Of a stretch of 64,000 nucleotides of DNA, positions 44,049 through 54,299 are shown piece by piece. The notes under the pieces are model-generated. The model was not told the origin of the DNA, searched no databases, and worked only from the letters and a program-made list of their open reading frames with translations. The position numbers and the translations under genes are program-made. The DNA comes from Oscarella lobularis. Its lineage: Eukaryota > Porifera > Homoscleromorpha > Homosclerophorida > Oscarellidae. The first letter of the stretch is position 1; every line of letters begins with the position of its first letter. The DNA lies in NCBI RefSeq assembly GCF_947507565.1, contig NC_089185.1:1984001-2048000 (forward strand). Direction: 5' to 3'.

Positions 44049-44255
44049 CTATTCCCAAAAGCCATCAAGACCACCAGTTTCTGTACCTTCTGCACGCTCT
44101 TCCTCTTCAATGCCCATGAGTGTTTCAGCGTTCTTCAGATAATTCCGGATCCACTGACCGCCAATATATTTCTGCATGCCACAACAGAAAAACGGCTGCA
44201 GCTGTCGTCCCTTGCATCGCTCACGCGCGGAAGCATCTTTTATGAGGAAATGCAA
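44049..44255 (-). pseudogene. DUF6589-type protein, C-terminal fragment
   Basis: The frame reads CCGMQKYIGGQWIRNYLKNA, parallel to YTDGIEKCIGKQWLKKFLRD at 4.85 kb, and ends in an acidic tail (GIEEEERAEGTETGG). It ends a few bases from the RecQ-like C-terminus on the other strand, reproducing the tail-to-tail order of the first locus. Confidence 0.6.
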
Positions 44256-44384
44256 CTACTTTATTTTGTTAACCCTGCAGAATCCGAAGAAAAGAGAAGA
44301 ACCGGTGTTGTGTAAGGCGGGTATACTTTTAATTCACATGATTTTTAGTCGTTAAGAGAGCGTTCTTTTCATTATAAGATTTGG

Positions 44385-44955
44385 AGCTCAATGTTGACGA
44401 CAGCAAACAACTAGAACAGGCTGTCGCCGATTCGAGGCGGGAGCAAGAAGCCGGTGTACCAGCTTTTCTAATTCAGCTTGATTTAAAACTTTATATGAGT
44501 TTTTTCAAGATGTGTAAAGTGCCGACGACCTTCAGGACGAAGTCCGCCTGCTTGCGGACGAAGTCAAACAGGATATCGCCGAATTGAGGAGCAAGCGAGA
44601 AGCCGGTATTTCAGCTTTTTCAATTAAACATGATTTAAAACAATACATGAGTTTTTTAAGATATGACAAGCGCGAACGACCTTCTGGGAAGGTTCGCCGG
44701 CTTGTGGACAAACTCAAACAGGATATTGCCAAATTGAGGCGCGAGCGAGAAGCCGATCTACCAGCTTTTTCATTTCAGCATGATTTAAAACTTTAGATGA
44801 GTTTTTTAAGATTTGAAAAGCGCGGACGACCTTCTGGGAAGGTCCGCCGGCTTGTGGCCGAACTCAAACAGGATATTGCCGAATTGAGGCGCGAGCGAGA
44901 AGCCGGTATACCAGCTTTTTCATTTCAGCATGATTTCAAACTTAATATGAGTCTT
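44385..44955 (+). repeat. Four tandem 150-bp units with coding character
   Basis: Units recur at 44417, 44569, 44719 and 44869. Because 150 is a multiple of 3 the frame is kept: each encodes about 50 residues including LKQDIAELRREREAGIPAFS and HDLKLYMSFL, likely helical. Stops and small indels interrupt it, so no gene is called. It may be a fragment of a repeat protein exon. Confidence 0.7.
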
Positions 44956-44979
44956 CATGGCTAATTACCTCTTCTCGGT

Positions 44980-45630
44980 GAGACGTCGCCGGCGACGTCG
45001 CCGTGTAACCGTCGCTCGGGACCGTCGCTCAGCCCATCGCAGAGACGTCGCACGGCTATGCAACGTCGCAGGTGAGACACGCCTCAGGCCCTAATTGGCT
45101 AATTAGGTTCGCAGGTGCCACGCCTGCAAACCTAATTGGCAAATTTATTAGCCCCTCGCGCCTTCCTTAGTGAATAGAATAATTTTATTAGTTTATTTTA
45201 TAACAAAAAATACTTATGGTAAAATCCCTTCACTCTCCTACACTACATATGCATGCTATTTAAAAATTAAAAAGAAAAAAGAAAAATACTAAAAAACGAC
45301 TGCAAGCTTCTACCAGCTCTGCTTCTACTAACGATAAATTCGTCGTCTCCAAAGTTCCACTGAAAGATCACTCCTTAGTCTCCGTCTACTTCATTGTGTC
45401 CATAATCTTGCATCCTAAGTGACAGTCTTGCATTTCTTAAAAACTACTTTCAGGCTTGGCATGCAAATTTAAAAAAAAATTAAAAATTGGAATACTAGTC
45501 ACTCTTACTTCTGCTACCTTTTATTAATTAAAGAATCTATAATCTACAACGTAAAAAAGGTAGAATTTTCGTCCAGTCCTATTTTCAATTCCTTCCTAAT
45601 TTTGGGCTCACGAACTACGTGTTTTTCTTC
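44980..45630. other. AT-rich, no gene recognised
   Basis: Short inverted GACGTCGCCGGCGACGTC-like motifs lie near 44985-45005. The rest is AT-rich and may hold the 3' UTR of the minus-strand gene fragment to its right. Confidence 0.35.
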
Positions 45631-45659
45631 CCACCCTCTTCGTCACTCCGAGTCAAGTT

Positions 45660-46085
45660 CATCGTCCAGAGAGAGCCGAGAACCCTATACGAAAAAATCG
45701 ACCTTTTGAAATAGACGTACCGTGACATGTCGAGTGATGTTCGTAGTTTATGAGGCGCTTCGATTTCTCCGTCCGTACACTATCGACCGCACCGATAGTA
45801 GTCTGGACGAAGGAAAGAAGAGAAAGCAAACGAACGACGTCTACTTAGCTGTTCTCTTACCGTCGACGAACGGTAGGCCTGTTTGAGGGTCTTCGGACGA
45901 CGTGTCTTCGGAGCCGGATCGCTTCGACGAGGTTAGCGCATAGATCGTGGAGCGCTTTCCTTGCCATGTCGTCTGGATGAACGGAAGAAAACAAAGCAAA
46001 GGAGCGACGTCTACTTAGCTGTTCCCTTACCGTCGGCTGGTCCGGTCCGTTCGATAAGTAACTTCAAATGGCTCAACGGAAGAAT
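45660..46085 (-). CDS. Probable host gene, 3' exons with two twin introns
   Basis: On the minus strand, exon 46085-46031 is followed by a 58-bp intron (46030-45973). An exon at 45972-45861 reads SKRSGSEDTSSEDPQTGLPF in one frame. A second 58-bp intron follows (45860-45803), then an exon reading VDSVRTEKSKRLINYEHHST. The product is not recognised. The two introns are nearly the same sequence while the exons are unrelated. Upstream exons were probably displaced by the Kolobok-like element at 46227. Confidence 0.45.
45803..45860 (-). repeat. Introner-like intron, copy 1
   Basis: 58 bp, GTAAGAGAACAGCTAAGTAG at the donor and TTCGTCCAG at the acceptor; about 85 percent identical by eye to the intron at 45973-46030. 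The upstream exon edge is TCGACG. Confidence 0.65.
45973..46030 (-). repeat. Introner-like intron, copy 2
   Basis: 58 bp, GTAAGGGAACAGCTAAGTAG at the donor and TTCATCCAG at the acceptor. The upstream exon edge is CCGACG, nearly the same as at copy 1. Confidence 0.65.
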
Positions 46086-46226
46086 CATCGCGCCTGACGT
46101 CACTACCAGCAGTAAGTTAATTAAAGGCATCGCGCACGTGAAAACATACGGGATTTCTTTTCCTCTTGAGACGCTCTCGCTGGCGACGTCGCCAGCGCAG
46201 CCGACTCTTAGCCATGTTTCTTTTAA

Positions 46227-48971
46227 AGGGGTGCTGAAGTGGTTTTTACCAAAGATTACATTTTTGTGCAGTTGACTTCTTTGCAACATTTTATCCTATG
46301 TTAGTGTAAGCGGTTTTGGCAAAAACGAAAATTTGAGCCTTGCACAGCAGTTTTTTACCACGATGGGCGTGCCTTCTTGTGACGTCACAAGAGGAACGGT
46401 CTTCCAGACGCGGCGCCTCTCTGAGCCATTGTCCCTACCGCGAAGGGCGCTTTTTCTCTGCTATGGTACGTCGATGCGTGGCCTACGGGTGCAGCAACAC
46501 CACCGCTGACGGAGTCTCGCTTTTTCACTTTCCGAAAGACCCTGTACAGCGACGGATTTGGACGGAAAGAGTGTCTCGAACGCGTGACCGCTGGGCGAGT
46601 CCCTCCGAGCACAGCTTACTTTGTAGCTCTCATTTCGCTCCAGACTGTTTCGATGTCTCTTCAGCACTTTACCAGGATCTTGGAATTGGCAAGAAGACGT
46701 CACTAAAGCCCAATGCTGTTCCTACGATTTTTCAGCGGCCAGTATCGAGCTTGCGCCCACCGTCAACGACAAAGGTTAGAGGCGCGTTCAGAAAGCGACA
46801 GAGGGCTCGGGTAAGTCTTTGAAAAGCATCGAGTACTTGTAGACTAAGCTAACGTCGATATTTGAGGCAGATTGTTGAAGAGGCCCTAATGTTTGCCAGT
46901 GCTGAAAACTCAAGTGAAAGCAGCAGCGAATCAGACGATCCCATCGTTCATACTAAAGTCACGACTGCAGAAATTGGCATTCAGTGCGATCTTCTTACGG
47001 TCCCAAAAGAGAACGAAGAAGAAGTCGTTTGTGTTACAAATAATAGTGACATGGGTGACATCACGTTGTCAACAGAGGACATAAACGAGTCTGATGAGCG
47101 GTCCACTTCCTCATTTACTCCAGAAGACACTACTGATCGGTAAATTAATATCTGATCTCTGAAATCTTTAATTTGAATATCTTGTAGGTCTGATTCAGAA
47201 AAAGAGATAGCGGGCACAGTGCTGTACATGGAAGAGAATTTATTGTTTACGAAAGCGCATTGATGGCGTTGCTTCAGCTGTGCCTTTTCTGTGAAAGCAT
47301 CAAAGTGGAATTAAAGAAAGTCGTTGTTGGAACGTTTCTGAAAGTCGAGCAACGCTGCAAGGACTGTCTGCGTTGTCAAACATGGAGAAGTCAACCATTT
47401 ATCGGGAACATACCAGCTGGCAACCTCTTGCTGTCTTCGGCCATTCTATTTTCTGGCTCTCTGCCCTCTAAAGCCATTCGACTGCTGCAAATTCTCGGAT
47501 GCTGCACCATAACAACAAGAACGTTCTTTTCTCATCAAAAACGCATTCTCCATCAGGCAGTGGCATCCGTATGGAAACGAAAGCAAAATTCAATACTGGA
47601 GGAGGTGAAGCAAGATTCACCAAGTGGGCTAATTTTGGCTGGAGATGGGCGCGCTGACAGTCCTGGCCATTGCGCAAAATTTGGTTCGTACTCTTTGATT
47701 GACGTTGAAAGAGGAGTTGTAGTTGCGATGGAGTTAGTGCAGGTAAGTTTAGAGCTGGCCGCATTCTGTAAACAGTCACGCCTTTATGCATGCAGAGTAA
47801 CGAGGTTGGAGGTAGTACAAAAATGAAGAAAGAAGGCCTCATCCGAGCAGCATATTTCTCTAGAGCAGCGGTGTAACTATAAGCGCCTTAATCACCAACA
47901 GACATCGGCAAATAGCTAAATGGATAAGGGAAAATTTGAAGAACACAGACCATTTTTTTAATGTGTGGCATATGGCCAAAAGTAAAGAATCCAAACAGTG
48001 ATACCAGCTTCTGATAACTTCGTTTAGGTCTACGAAAAAATTAGAAGCTCTCCAAAAAGAAAAAGAATGTGAATTAGTTGGAGAATGGGTAAAAAGTATT
48101 ATCAACCACCTCTATTGGAATACAGCCTCGTCGAAGCCTGGCAAAGGAGATCTTATAAAGGCAAAATGGCTTTCAGTTACTAAACATATTCACAACGTAC
48201 ACGAAAACTTTGGCGAAGTTTTTCCAGCCTGTCTGCATCCGCCTTTAGGGCAATCAGCATCAAGAAAAAGGGGTTTCAATATTGTATGTAACCTAAAAAC
48301 TCCCAATTTCACTAAACTTACCCTATTAGATACAAAAGCCAGCGCGAAAGTGACAAAAATTTGAATTAGACTACTTGCTAATGATGTGGCGAAGATGTCT
48401 CCGGAGCACCAGACTTCTTCACTGGAGGCCTGTCATAGCGTCATAATACATTATGCGCCAAAATCAATAGCCTTTTTATACAAAGGGATGGAGTCGAAGT
48501 AGGCAAGGGAGATATAAAAAAGGGTGTAATTACCACATTTTACAGATTATATATAAGCGCTCTGCACTTCAATGAGAATAGTGGACGTAACCAAGCAGTG
48601 ACCAGAGACGGCAAGTTGAGATTCAACGTCAATTTCCCTAAGTACAAAAAAGGCAATTATATTGTCAGAAAGGTGCCTGTTCATTGCACGTATAGTAAGT
48701 GCCATAAAATAGACTCCACTTAGTTATACCTGAAATTGTTTCCGTAGACTAAGTTGAAGAGTTGCTAGACGAAGTTCCAAAATGTATGGAACTTCGTCCA
48801 AAGGACGTATCTTTTACGAGATACTCTACAGATTCTGATCGCCGCATTCCAGCCCCACTTTCCAGCGATTTTGTCAAACCTGATAAGGAAGAAGCAATCA
48901 GCAGTCATATTTTAAGGTTCGCACCTGCTGAAGACGACTATGACTCAGATAAAACAATCATTATTAATTAA
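46227..48971 (+). mobile_element. Kolobok-like element (copy 2), THAP-domain transposase
   Basis: TTAA at 46223-46226 precedes AGGGGTGCTGAAGTGG. Exon 1 (46463-46810) is a THAP zinc finger: CVAYGCSNT, FHFPKDPVQRRIWTE, LCSSHFAPDCF and LKPNAVPTIF. Exon 2 (46871-47139) and exon 3 (47199-47742) join in phase and read FIVYESALMALLQLC, GDGRADSPGHCAKFGSY and DVERGVVVAMELVQ. Exon 4 begins SNEVGGSTKMKKEGL; a one-base shift follows near 47872, then LITNRHRQIAKWI, HFFNVWHMAKS, DTKASAKVTKI and PEHQTSSLEACHSVI, with an acidic C-terminus to 48971. Kolobok transposases pair a THAP domain with a DDE core and insert at TTAA. Family members as I recall have TDRH and FDVWH, so Asn for Asp at both places suggests a dead enzyme. 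A right terminus was not found. Confidence 0.8.
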
Positions 48972-49399
48972 CGATGTGTAAGCGTATGCCGGATGTCAAA
49001 TTAGTACTCAAATCCGTTGTACGAATCTGATGGAAATTGGTTTCGTATTCGAGTAACGGCACACGCTGGCAGCACGACTCTGACGTCCTCTCCCAACCAG
49101 CATAACTGAATTTGTGAGCGAAACTACTACACACTTTCTCCACTATGTAAGTTCTACGACAAATTTCCCGCATGTGGATCGAACGGAAAGAGGCAAGCTT
49201 ATGATTGGTGCCGAGACGCCAAGGGCGGAGCAATCTCCGCGGACGTAAACGGAAACGTCAAAAAAACCGTATAACCCTACAACCAATCCACGGCCTGCCT
49301 TTTTGATCCCGATCCATCGCGGGAACTTGAATAGAAAATTACGGGACATTTAATATAAAAGGCTGCGAACGAGGATGAACATTCATCTTTCACCGTAAC
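48972..49399. other. No gene recognised
   Basis: Short frames only, on the minus strand. The Kolobok-like right terminus would be expected here but is not visible. Confidence 0.35.
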
Positions 49400-50142
49400 A
49401 TGGCCAAACGTATTGCGGAGGAAATTAACAGCGCGACATCGTCATCTACTGCGGCTGTTCCTTTCATGCAGAAACACGGCTTGCTAGCAAAAGAGCAACC
49501 GTGCGATTGCGGCATGCAGATGCGATGGAACAAAAGAGGCGATGTCAAGGACGGATTCACCTGGCGATTCCCCAAAGCGGACTGCCGGAAAAAAGTCTAT
49601 TCGGACGGATTCGATCTTCTGCACATCAAAATTAGCCCTGCACGCGGCATTGGAAGTCACTCGCTTCTGGGCAGCAGAAGTTCCAGTAACACATATACCA
49701 ACCGTGGCAAAAAGCAGGATGTCTGTGAAATGTGTTCTGGAACACTACAAATACTATCGAGACATCTGCACCGGTGGTCCTAGCCTCCCAGGATTCCAGC
49801 CTAGTCTTGGGTGGATATGGCCAAAAGGTCCACGTCAATAGCTGCGTATTTAGGTTCGTAGGAAAGAACGGTTCGTTGCAGAAAGATATCTGTCATTGCC
49901 ACCGATAATGTTGGTTGTAGGAAGAAGAACCAGATAAATGGATCGTTGGAGTGTACGACTTCCAAACAAAAACAGCGTCGCTGCTTGCTCTAGAACAGCG
50001 CAGCATTAAAGACCAACTTGAATTCACTCAAACGCACACAAAGCCGTACACAATTGTGTACACAAAACAGTGGAAAGAGGTGCGGGGAAAAAGCTGCGGA
50101 GCTTGGAAGACACTCGGGGGAAGAGAAGCGCCAATACGTTGA
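49400..50142 (+). pseudogene. Merlin-type (IS1016/ISXO2-like) transposase
   Basis: It begins MAKRIAEEINSATSSST and reads FMQKHGLLAKEQPCDCGMQM and KDGFTWRFPKADCRKK, the zinc-ribbon start of ISXO2-like proteins. A frameshift leads to WAAEVPVTHIPTVAKS and LEHYKYYRDIC. The DDE region is degraded: KWIVGVYDFQTKTASLLALE at 49930-49990 and HTKPYTIVYTKQWKEVRG at about 50035-50090, where TDQWKAYRG is usual. No terminal repeats were found. Confidence 0.7.
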
Positions 50143-51290
50143 CCCCACCTTTTCTCCCCTATCGCAAGAAGCTTCCTCCTGTTCGGCCTATGCAACCACT
50201 AAGCTAAGCGGCGTGCGCCCCACAGAGAAAGGTTCCTCAGTGAGTACCTCGACGAAATTATGTGGCGTGATCGTTACGCTTAAAAATGAGAAAGGCAACA
50301 GAGACGCGAGCGTAGCGCCTGAGAGCATCATTCGCTGAATCGCAAAGCAATATCGATTGCTGTAGCGACTTCACCGAACTTTTCTGCTGTTTGTTATCGC
50401 CGCGTGTTTTCTTATGTTTTCGTGTGGGCGTGACGCCGAAAGAGCTCCGAATACAGTAGTAAAATGCCGGAGAGAAACTTTGCTTCTCGCGCGATGTGGT
50501 AATCGTGCCGCTTTCCATTAGGGCGAGACGAAGGTCCGTGGGAGAGTCATGGAGTGGGCTGTTCGTGGTGTCGTCTGCGCGAGGGGAAAAGCGAGGCGGT
50601 CGCTTGGCAATGCAAAATCTTGGCTAACCGGGACTATTTTCTATCGATGCGGCGGCGTCGCGGTCGAAATTACGATCGCAAGCGTCTTTCTATGTGTGGC
50701 ACCGTATACTCCAACGACGCCCGCGAACGTGGAGTGGTGGCCCCCCGTATACGGTGCCTGTTTAGGCGTCCGGTTTTGCTTCTCTTGGCACCGTATAACA
50801 CGGTCCGCTTTCCTATATAGTGACGTGGGCCGTATTATGCGGGGCCTGCCATAATGACATCAGAATCCAAGATGGCTACCGAACGAACAGGACACGGTGC
50901 CGGCACCGTATAATACGGGCCGGCCAAAGATAGTTCAACATTTCCAAAATCGTTTATGTTTGCAAAAACAGTTTTTGCCCTGGAGAACTCCAGGAACCGC
51001 GTAATCGGATTCAAAAACATGCGTTCTTGCTTCTTTAGGAGTTATCGTGCTATTTTTGACAGAAAGGTCTTGGAAGCATATTGATACTCAAACTTTGCGT
51101 AGCTTACACTTGAGTGCAAGTGAATGATTGAATGAGATTTAATCATCTTTTTCTGGACGAGTAGAACAGCAGAAGTCGGCCAAGTGGTCGAAGAATCATG
51201 TCGAAGAACTTCATAGCTTCCTCGCTCTTCAACCTAAAATTCTTTTTTGGGATACCGTCAATAAAATCAAAATCTAGCTTAACTTTATTC
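50143..51290. other. No gene; GC-rich part with repeated palindromic CACCGTATA motif
   Basis: Four to six copies of a CCGTATAnnACGG-type palindrome lie between about 50700 and 50925, some preceded by GGCAC. An AAGATGGC motif lies at 50873. No coding frame is recognised. Confidence 0.4.
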
Positions 51291-51299
51291 CAAGCCTTT

Positions 51300-52362
51300 C
51301 CCATTCCTTCCAATCTCTACCACTAAAAGCATACGCGCCATCTTGGTCGAACGTCACGTGACGACTTCCACCGCGAACTCCTCCGCCGTTTCGCGTCGGA
51401 AGCCGATTTTCGACAAATTTTCGAGCCCTGCGAAAAAATGAAGATAACACTTTGGCCTTTTTTCGCGTCGGGGACCCTTTCGAAAATCGTCGATTTTCGA
51501 GCGATTCGGGCGACGTTTCGCTTCGTTCGAAGTGCCGAGAGCGATTATTCGACGCCGCGAAGCGTTTTCGATCGTCGAATCGCGCCGAAAACGCCCGCGA
51601 AGCCCGTTTTCTGCGATTCTCGCGATCGATCGATTTCGAACCGCGCGCGGACGACTTTCTCAAAGACAGGGTCGCTTTTTCGCGTCGTTCTCAACACCCT
51701 TCCACTTTCGATCGCCGTTCGAGGCCCCTTTTCGGGAAATCGTCGTTTTTCTCGAAAACGAAGCGGCCCGCTCACTTGCCGATTTTTCGACGTCCGCTTG
51801 GACTAATATTTTCTCGCCTGCTTCGATCGTTTCGTTGCAAAGACCGCTTCGAAAATTTTTCCGCCATCTTGCATTCCGATCTTGCATTCCGTCTCGCATA
51901 CGGGTCACAGCCATTGTCTCCGTCTCCGCTCTTCTCGGCGCGGCGTCTTCGACGTCTTTTCGCTCCTTTCTGCTCAAACTTTTCTCTCGGTCAGCGTTCT
52001 CATCGTTGCTGGCTCCGGTTTACACCCGAACACTGTGGTAATTCTTTTTTTCTTGTGCTCAGCAGGATATTTCGAAACGCTTTGCGCGAGCAGCTCTTCA
52101 CTCGCTGCCGACGTGAATTTCGAATTCGCCGTTCCTATTCGCCTCTCGATCTTGCGCATTTTTGCCGAATACGTCGAATCTCGACTCGCTTCTTTGGAAC
52201 GGATATATTTTCCTTTATTTCTCTTGGGAAAGCTTCTAACATTCGCGGCTCCGTAGTGCGCCAGAAACTGGTCTTGCCAAGGTATTTCAATAAGTGCCGT
52301 CGTTCATTCTCTTTAATTTAGTTATACCTTATTTTGTTTTTAAGGACGCTTTTCGCTGTATT
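51300..52362 (+). promoter_or_regulatory. GC-rich leader/promoter region of the second RPA-like gene
   Basis: The first about 330 bp are homologous in inverted orientation to 35600-35930. CGCCATCTTGG (51327) and CGCCATCTTGC (51860) are inverse YY1-type cores. A long open frame across 51452-52321 is arginine/serine/phenylalanine-rich composition noise, not a gene. Confidence 0.5.
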
Positions 52363-53807
52363 ATGGCGTTTCCTCACATCACACACCGTGCCCAGTTAAA
52401 AACATTTCAACGCATTGCTGACATACATGACAGCCCTTCAGGTAGCAAAGTCGTTTTTATCAACCGATTCCGAAAATTTGTTTTTACGGGGTTGAAGCTT
52501 ACCGGGCAAATTTTCATGCCAAAATTGACATGCTGTCCGACGTGAAGTTAACTGGAGCAACGCGTTACTTTCACGGTTACCTTGCCGACGAGACCGGTAA
52601 GATTCGATTTGTTTGCTTCAATCCGTCCAAAAAAGCCAAATTCGACGAATTCGCTCGAACGCAAGAAGCTGTGTCGTTCGTGAACCGTGCGTTGATCAAA
52701 CGAAGCAAATTTGGCAGCGGTGTTGAAGTACACGTTTCTGACAACTCACTAGCGAAATCGCCACAAAAGATCAACGTTACCACGCACCTAGACGCAAGAC
52801 CAGACTGCCCGAAGAAACTGCATCTGAAGGATCTGGCATCGCAAGTCCCAGGACAAATCATCGACGTTCACGCCAAGGTCATCGAAGCAACTGACGTCAA
52901 CTTTTCGGCGCAAGGTGTTCCAGTGCTCAAAGCTGGCATTGCAGACGACACTGGCGCCGCTGTTATAGCCGTCTGGGGCGAAGAGCTTCTCTCTCTTATT
53001 CGCACAGGCAAATCCTACGATTTCAGAGCTTGCGTAAAATCAATTGACGGTTCACATCAGCTATTTACTCCAAAAAACGTCGGACGCATCGATTCCGCTA
53101 CAGATCTTCACAACGTCGTTTCTCTTCCATTTACTCTTCTGGAAAAGTCTTACACTCTCTCCAATGCCCGTATTATTGGCGTCGCGAATTTCTCTTCATT
53201 CTACATTGGCCCTTCATGCAACAAAGGCAACGCCGCCCTGGTCGATCACGCCTCGCCCTTTGCCCGATGTTCCTCATGCGGAAATCTGTCATTAGCTGCT
53301 GATTGCGAGAAGGAAGTTTCTGCGCTTCTGACGTTGATCAGCGGCCCCGTGAAAGTTCATCTCACTGCTGATTCTAAGCAGCTGGTTAAGATATGCGAAA
53401 TGCCTCTCTCCAGCATTGATGACTCAAAGCTTCTTTTGGCCAAAAATTTCACAGCAAAATACATCAAGTCGAAGAAAATTATTGACGTCATTCGCGGCCC
53501 CGAAGAAGACATTCAGCATCGTACCGATCAGTTTGAAAATCCCGGAAGGAACTCCGTTTTGGAGACAACAGAACAAAGTTCACTCGTCGCTAAGCCAAAA
53601 AAGGATAACCGCGTCGACTTGCAGCGAAACGTCACCTCCCGTAACTTAGCCAGTGAGTTCGATGCTGCAAAAGAATCCACCCAAGAAAATTTGGACGAAA
53701 ATCTTCTTCTGTCTATGCTCGAAGATAGCGACGAGGAAGTTCTGCCAATGGCAACTTCTTCCCTCAAATCACCTTCATCACCAAGTAAGCGCTTTTGCAA
53801 AAAGTAA
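52363..53807 (+). CDS. RPA1-like OB-fold single-strand-DNA-binding protein, intact
   Basis: Exon 1 (52363-52441) reads MAFPHITHRAQLKTFQRIAD. A 56-bp intron (52442-52497) is followed by exon 2 in phase: AYRANFHAKIDMLSDVKLTG, then YFHGYLADETGKIRFVCF (first OB fold, residues about 25-125). A second OB fold (IIDVHAKVIEATDVNFSAQG, GIADDTGAAVIAVWGEEL, residues about 135-240) and a zinc-ribbon-like CxxC region (FARCSSCGNLSLAADC) follow, then a long acidic C-terminus ending SKRFCKK. Total about 462 residues with no defect. RPA70-type proteins coat single-stranded DNA in replication and repair; some Helitrons also carry RPA-like genes. Whether this is host or element gene is open: Helitron ends are frequent nearby but none brackets it. 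Confidence 0.75.
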
Positions 53808-54035
53808 TCGCCTCTTGCGATACTTCAACTTTTCGTGACTCATTGGTCACAGTTTTTTTGACCCGTTGGTCTATCATCTTTCTGTCCCGTTTTGGAAAGT
53901 AATCGCCTCTTGCGATACTTTGACTTGAACTTTGACTTTAGCCTATTTTCCTGACTCATTGGTCAGTTTTTTTTGACCCGTTGGTCTATGACCTTTTTGT
54001 CCCGTTTCGGAAAGTAATCGCCTCTTGCGATAAAC
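53805..54035 (+). repeat. Tandem repeat behind the RPA-like gene
   Basis: A unit of about 90-120 bp holding GTAATCGCCTCTTGCGATA, GACTCATTGGTCA and GACCCGTTGGTCTAT occurs twice, and the first motif occurs a third time. The first unit overlaps the stop codon of the RPA-like gene. Confidence 0.7.
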
Positions 54036-54165
54036 CCTTTATGCGACACACTGCTTACCGTTATTTGGCCTGTTGGTAATTCGATTAGTATTTGCGTCGA
54101 TAATTACCTTTCTGTCGCATTTCGTCTTGCATACATTCACGCTAAGCCAGTTTGTTGCAATAACA

Positions 54166-54190
54166 TAACCCGAGCGAAGGCGGGTAATGA
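54166..54190 (+). repeat. Degraded CCCG-hairpin, Helitron-like
   Basis: ACCCGAGCGAAGGCGGGTAA resembles the hairpins at the Helitron ends, but CTAG does not follow. Confidence 0.3.
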
Positions 54191-54299
54191 GGCCCTTCCA
54201 CGTGACACAACCACGTGCTACAATGCTAATAGTCGCTCCACTTGAGAAAACTCGCAACAAAACCCGGGTGAAGACGGGTACACTGTTAAATTGCTAGTG

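Noticed and set aside
47228..47262. An apparent stop and frameshift in exon 3 of the THAP element
   Set aside because: Using the later acceptor ending at 47198 joins exon 2 in phase and keeps the frame open in both copies, so no defect is needed there.
51452..52321. A 289-codon open frame upstream of the second RPA-like gene
   Set aside because: Composition is driven by simple TTCGAAAATCGTCG-like sequence, other frames are also open, and no family is recognisable. It is better read as leader sequence.
54261..54298. Reading the CCCGGGTGAAGACGGG hairpin and CTAG here as a Helitron 3' end
   Set aside because: Not fully excluded, but the hairpin is imperfect and the CTAG is about twice as far away as at the other ends, while CACTGTTAAATTG matches the CACTA terminus.
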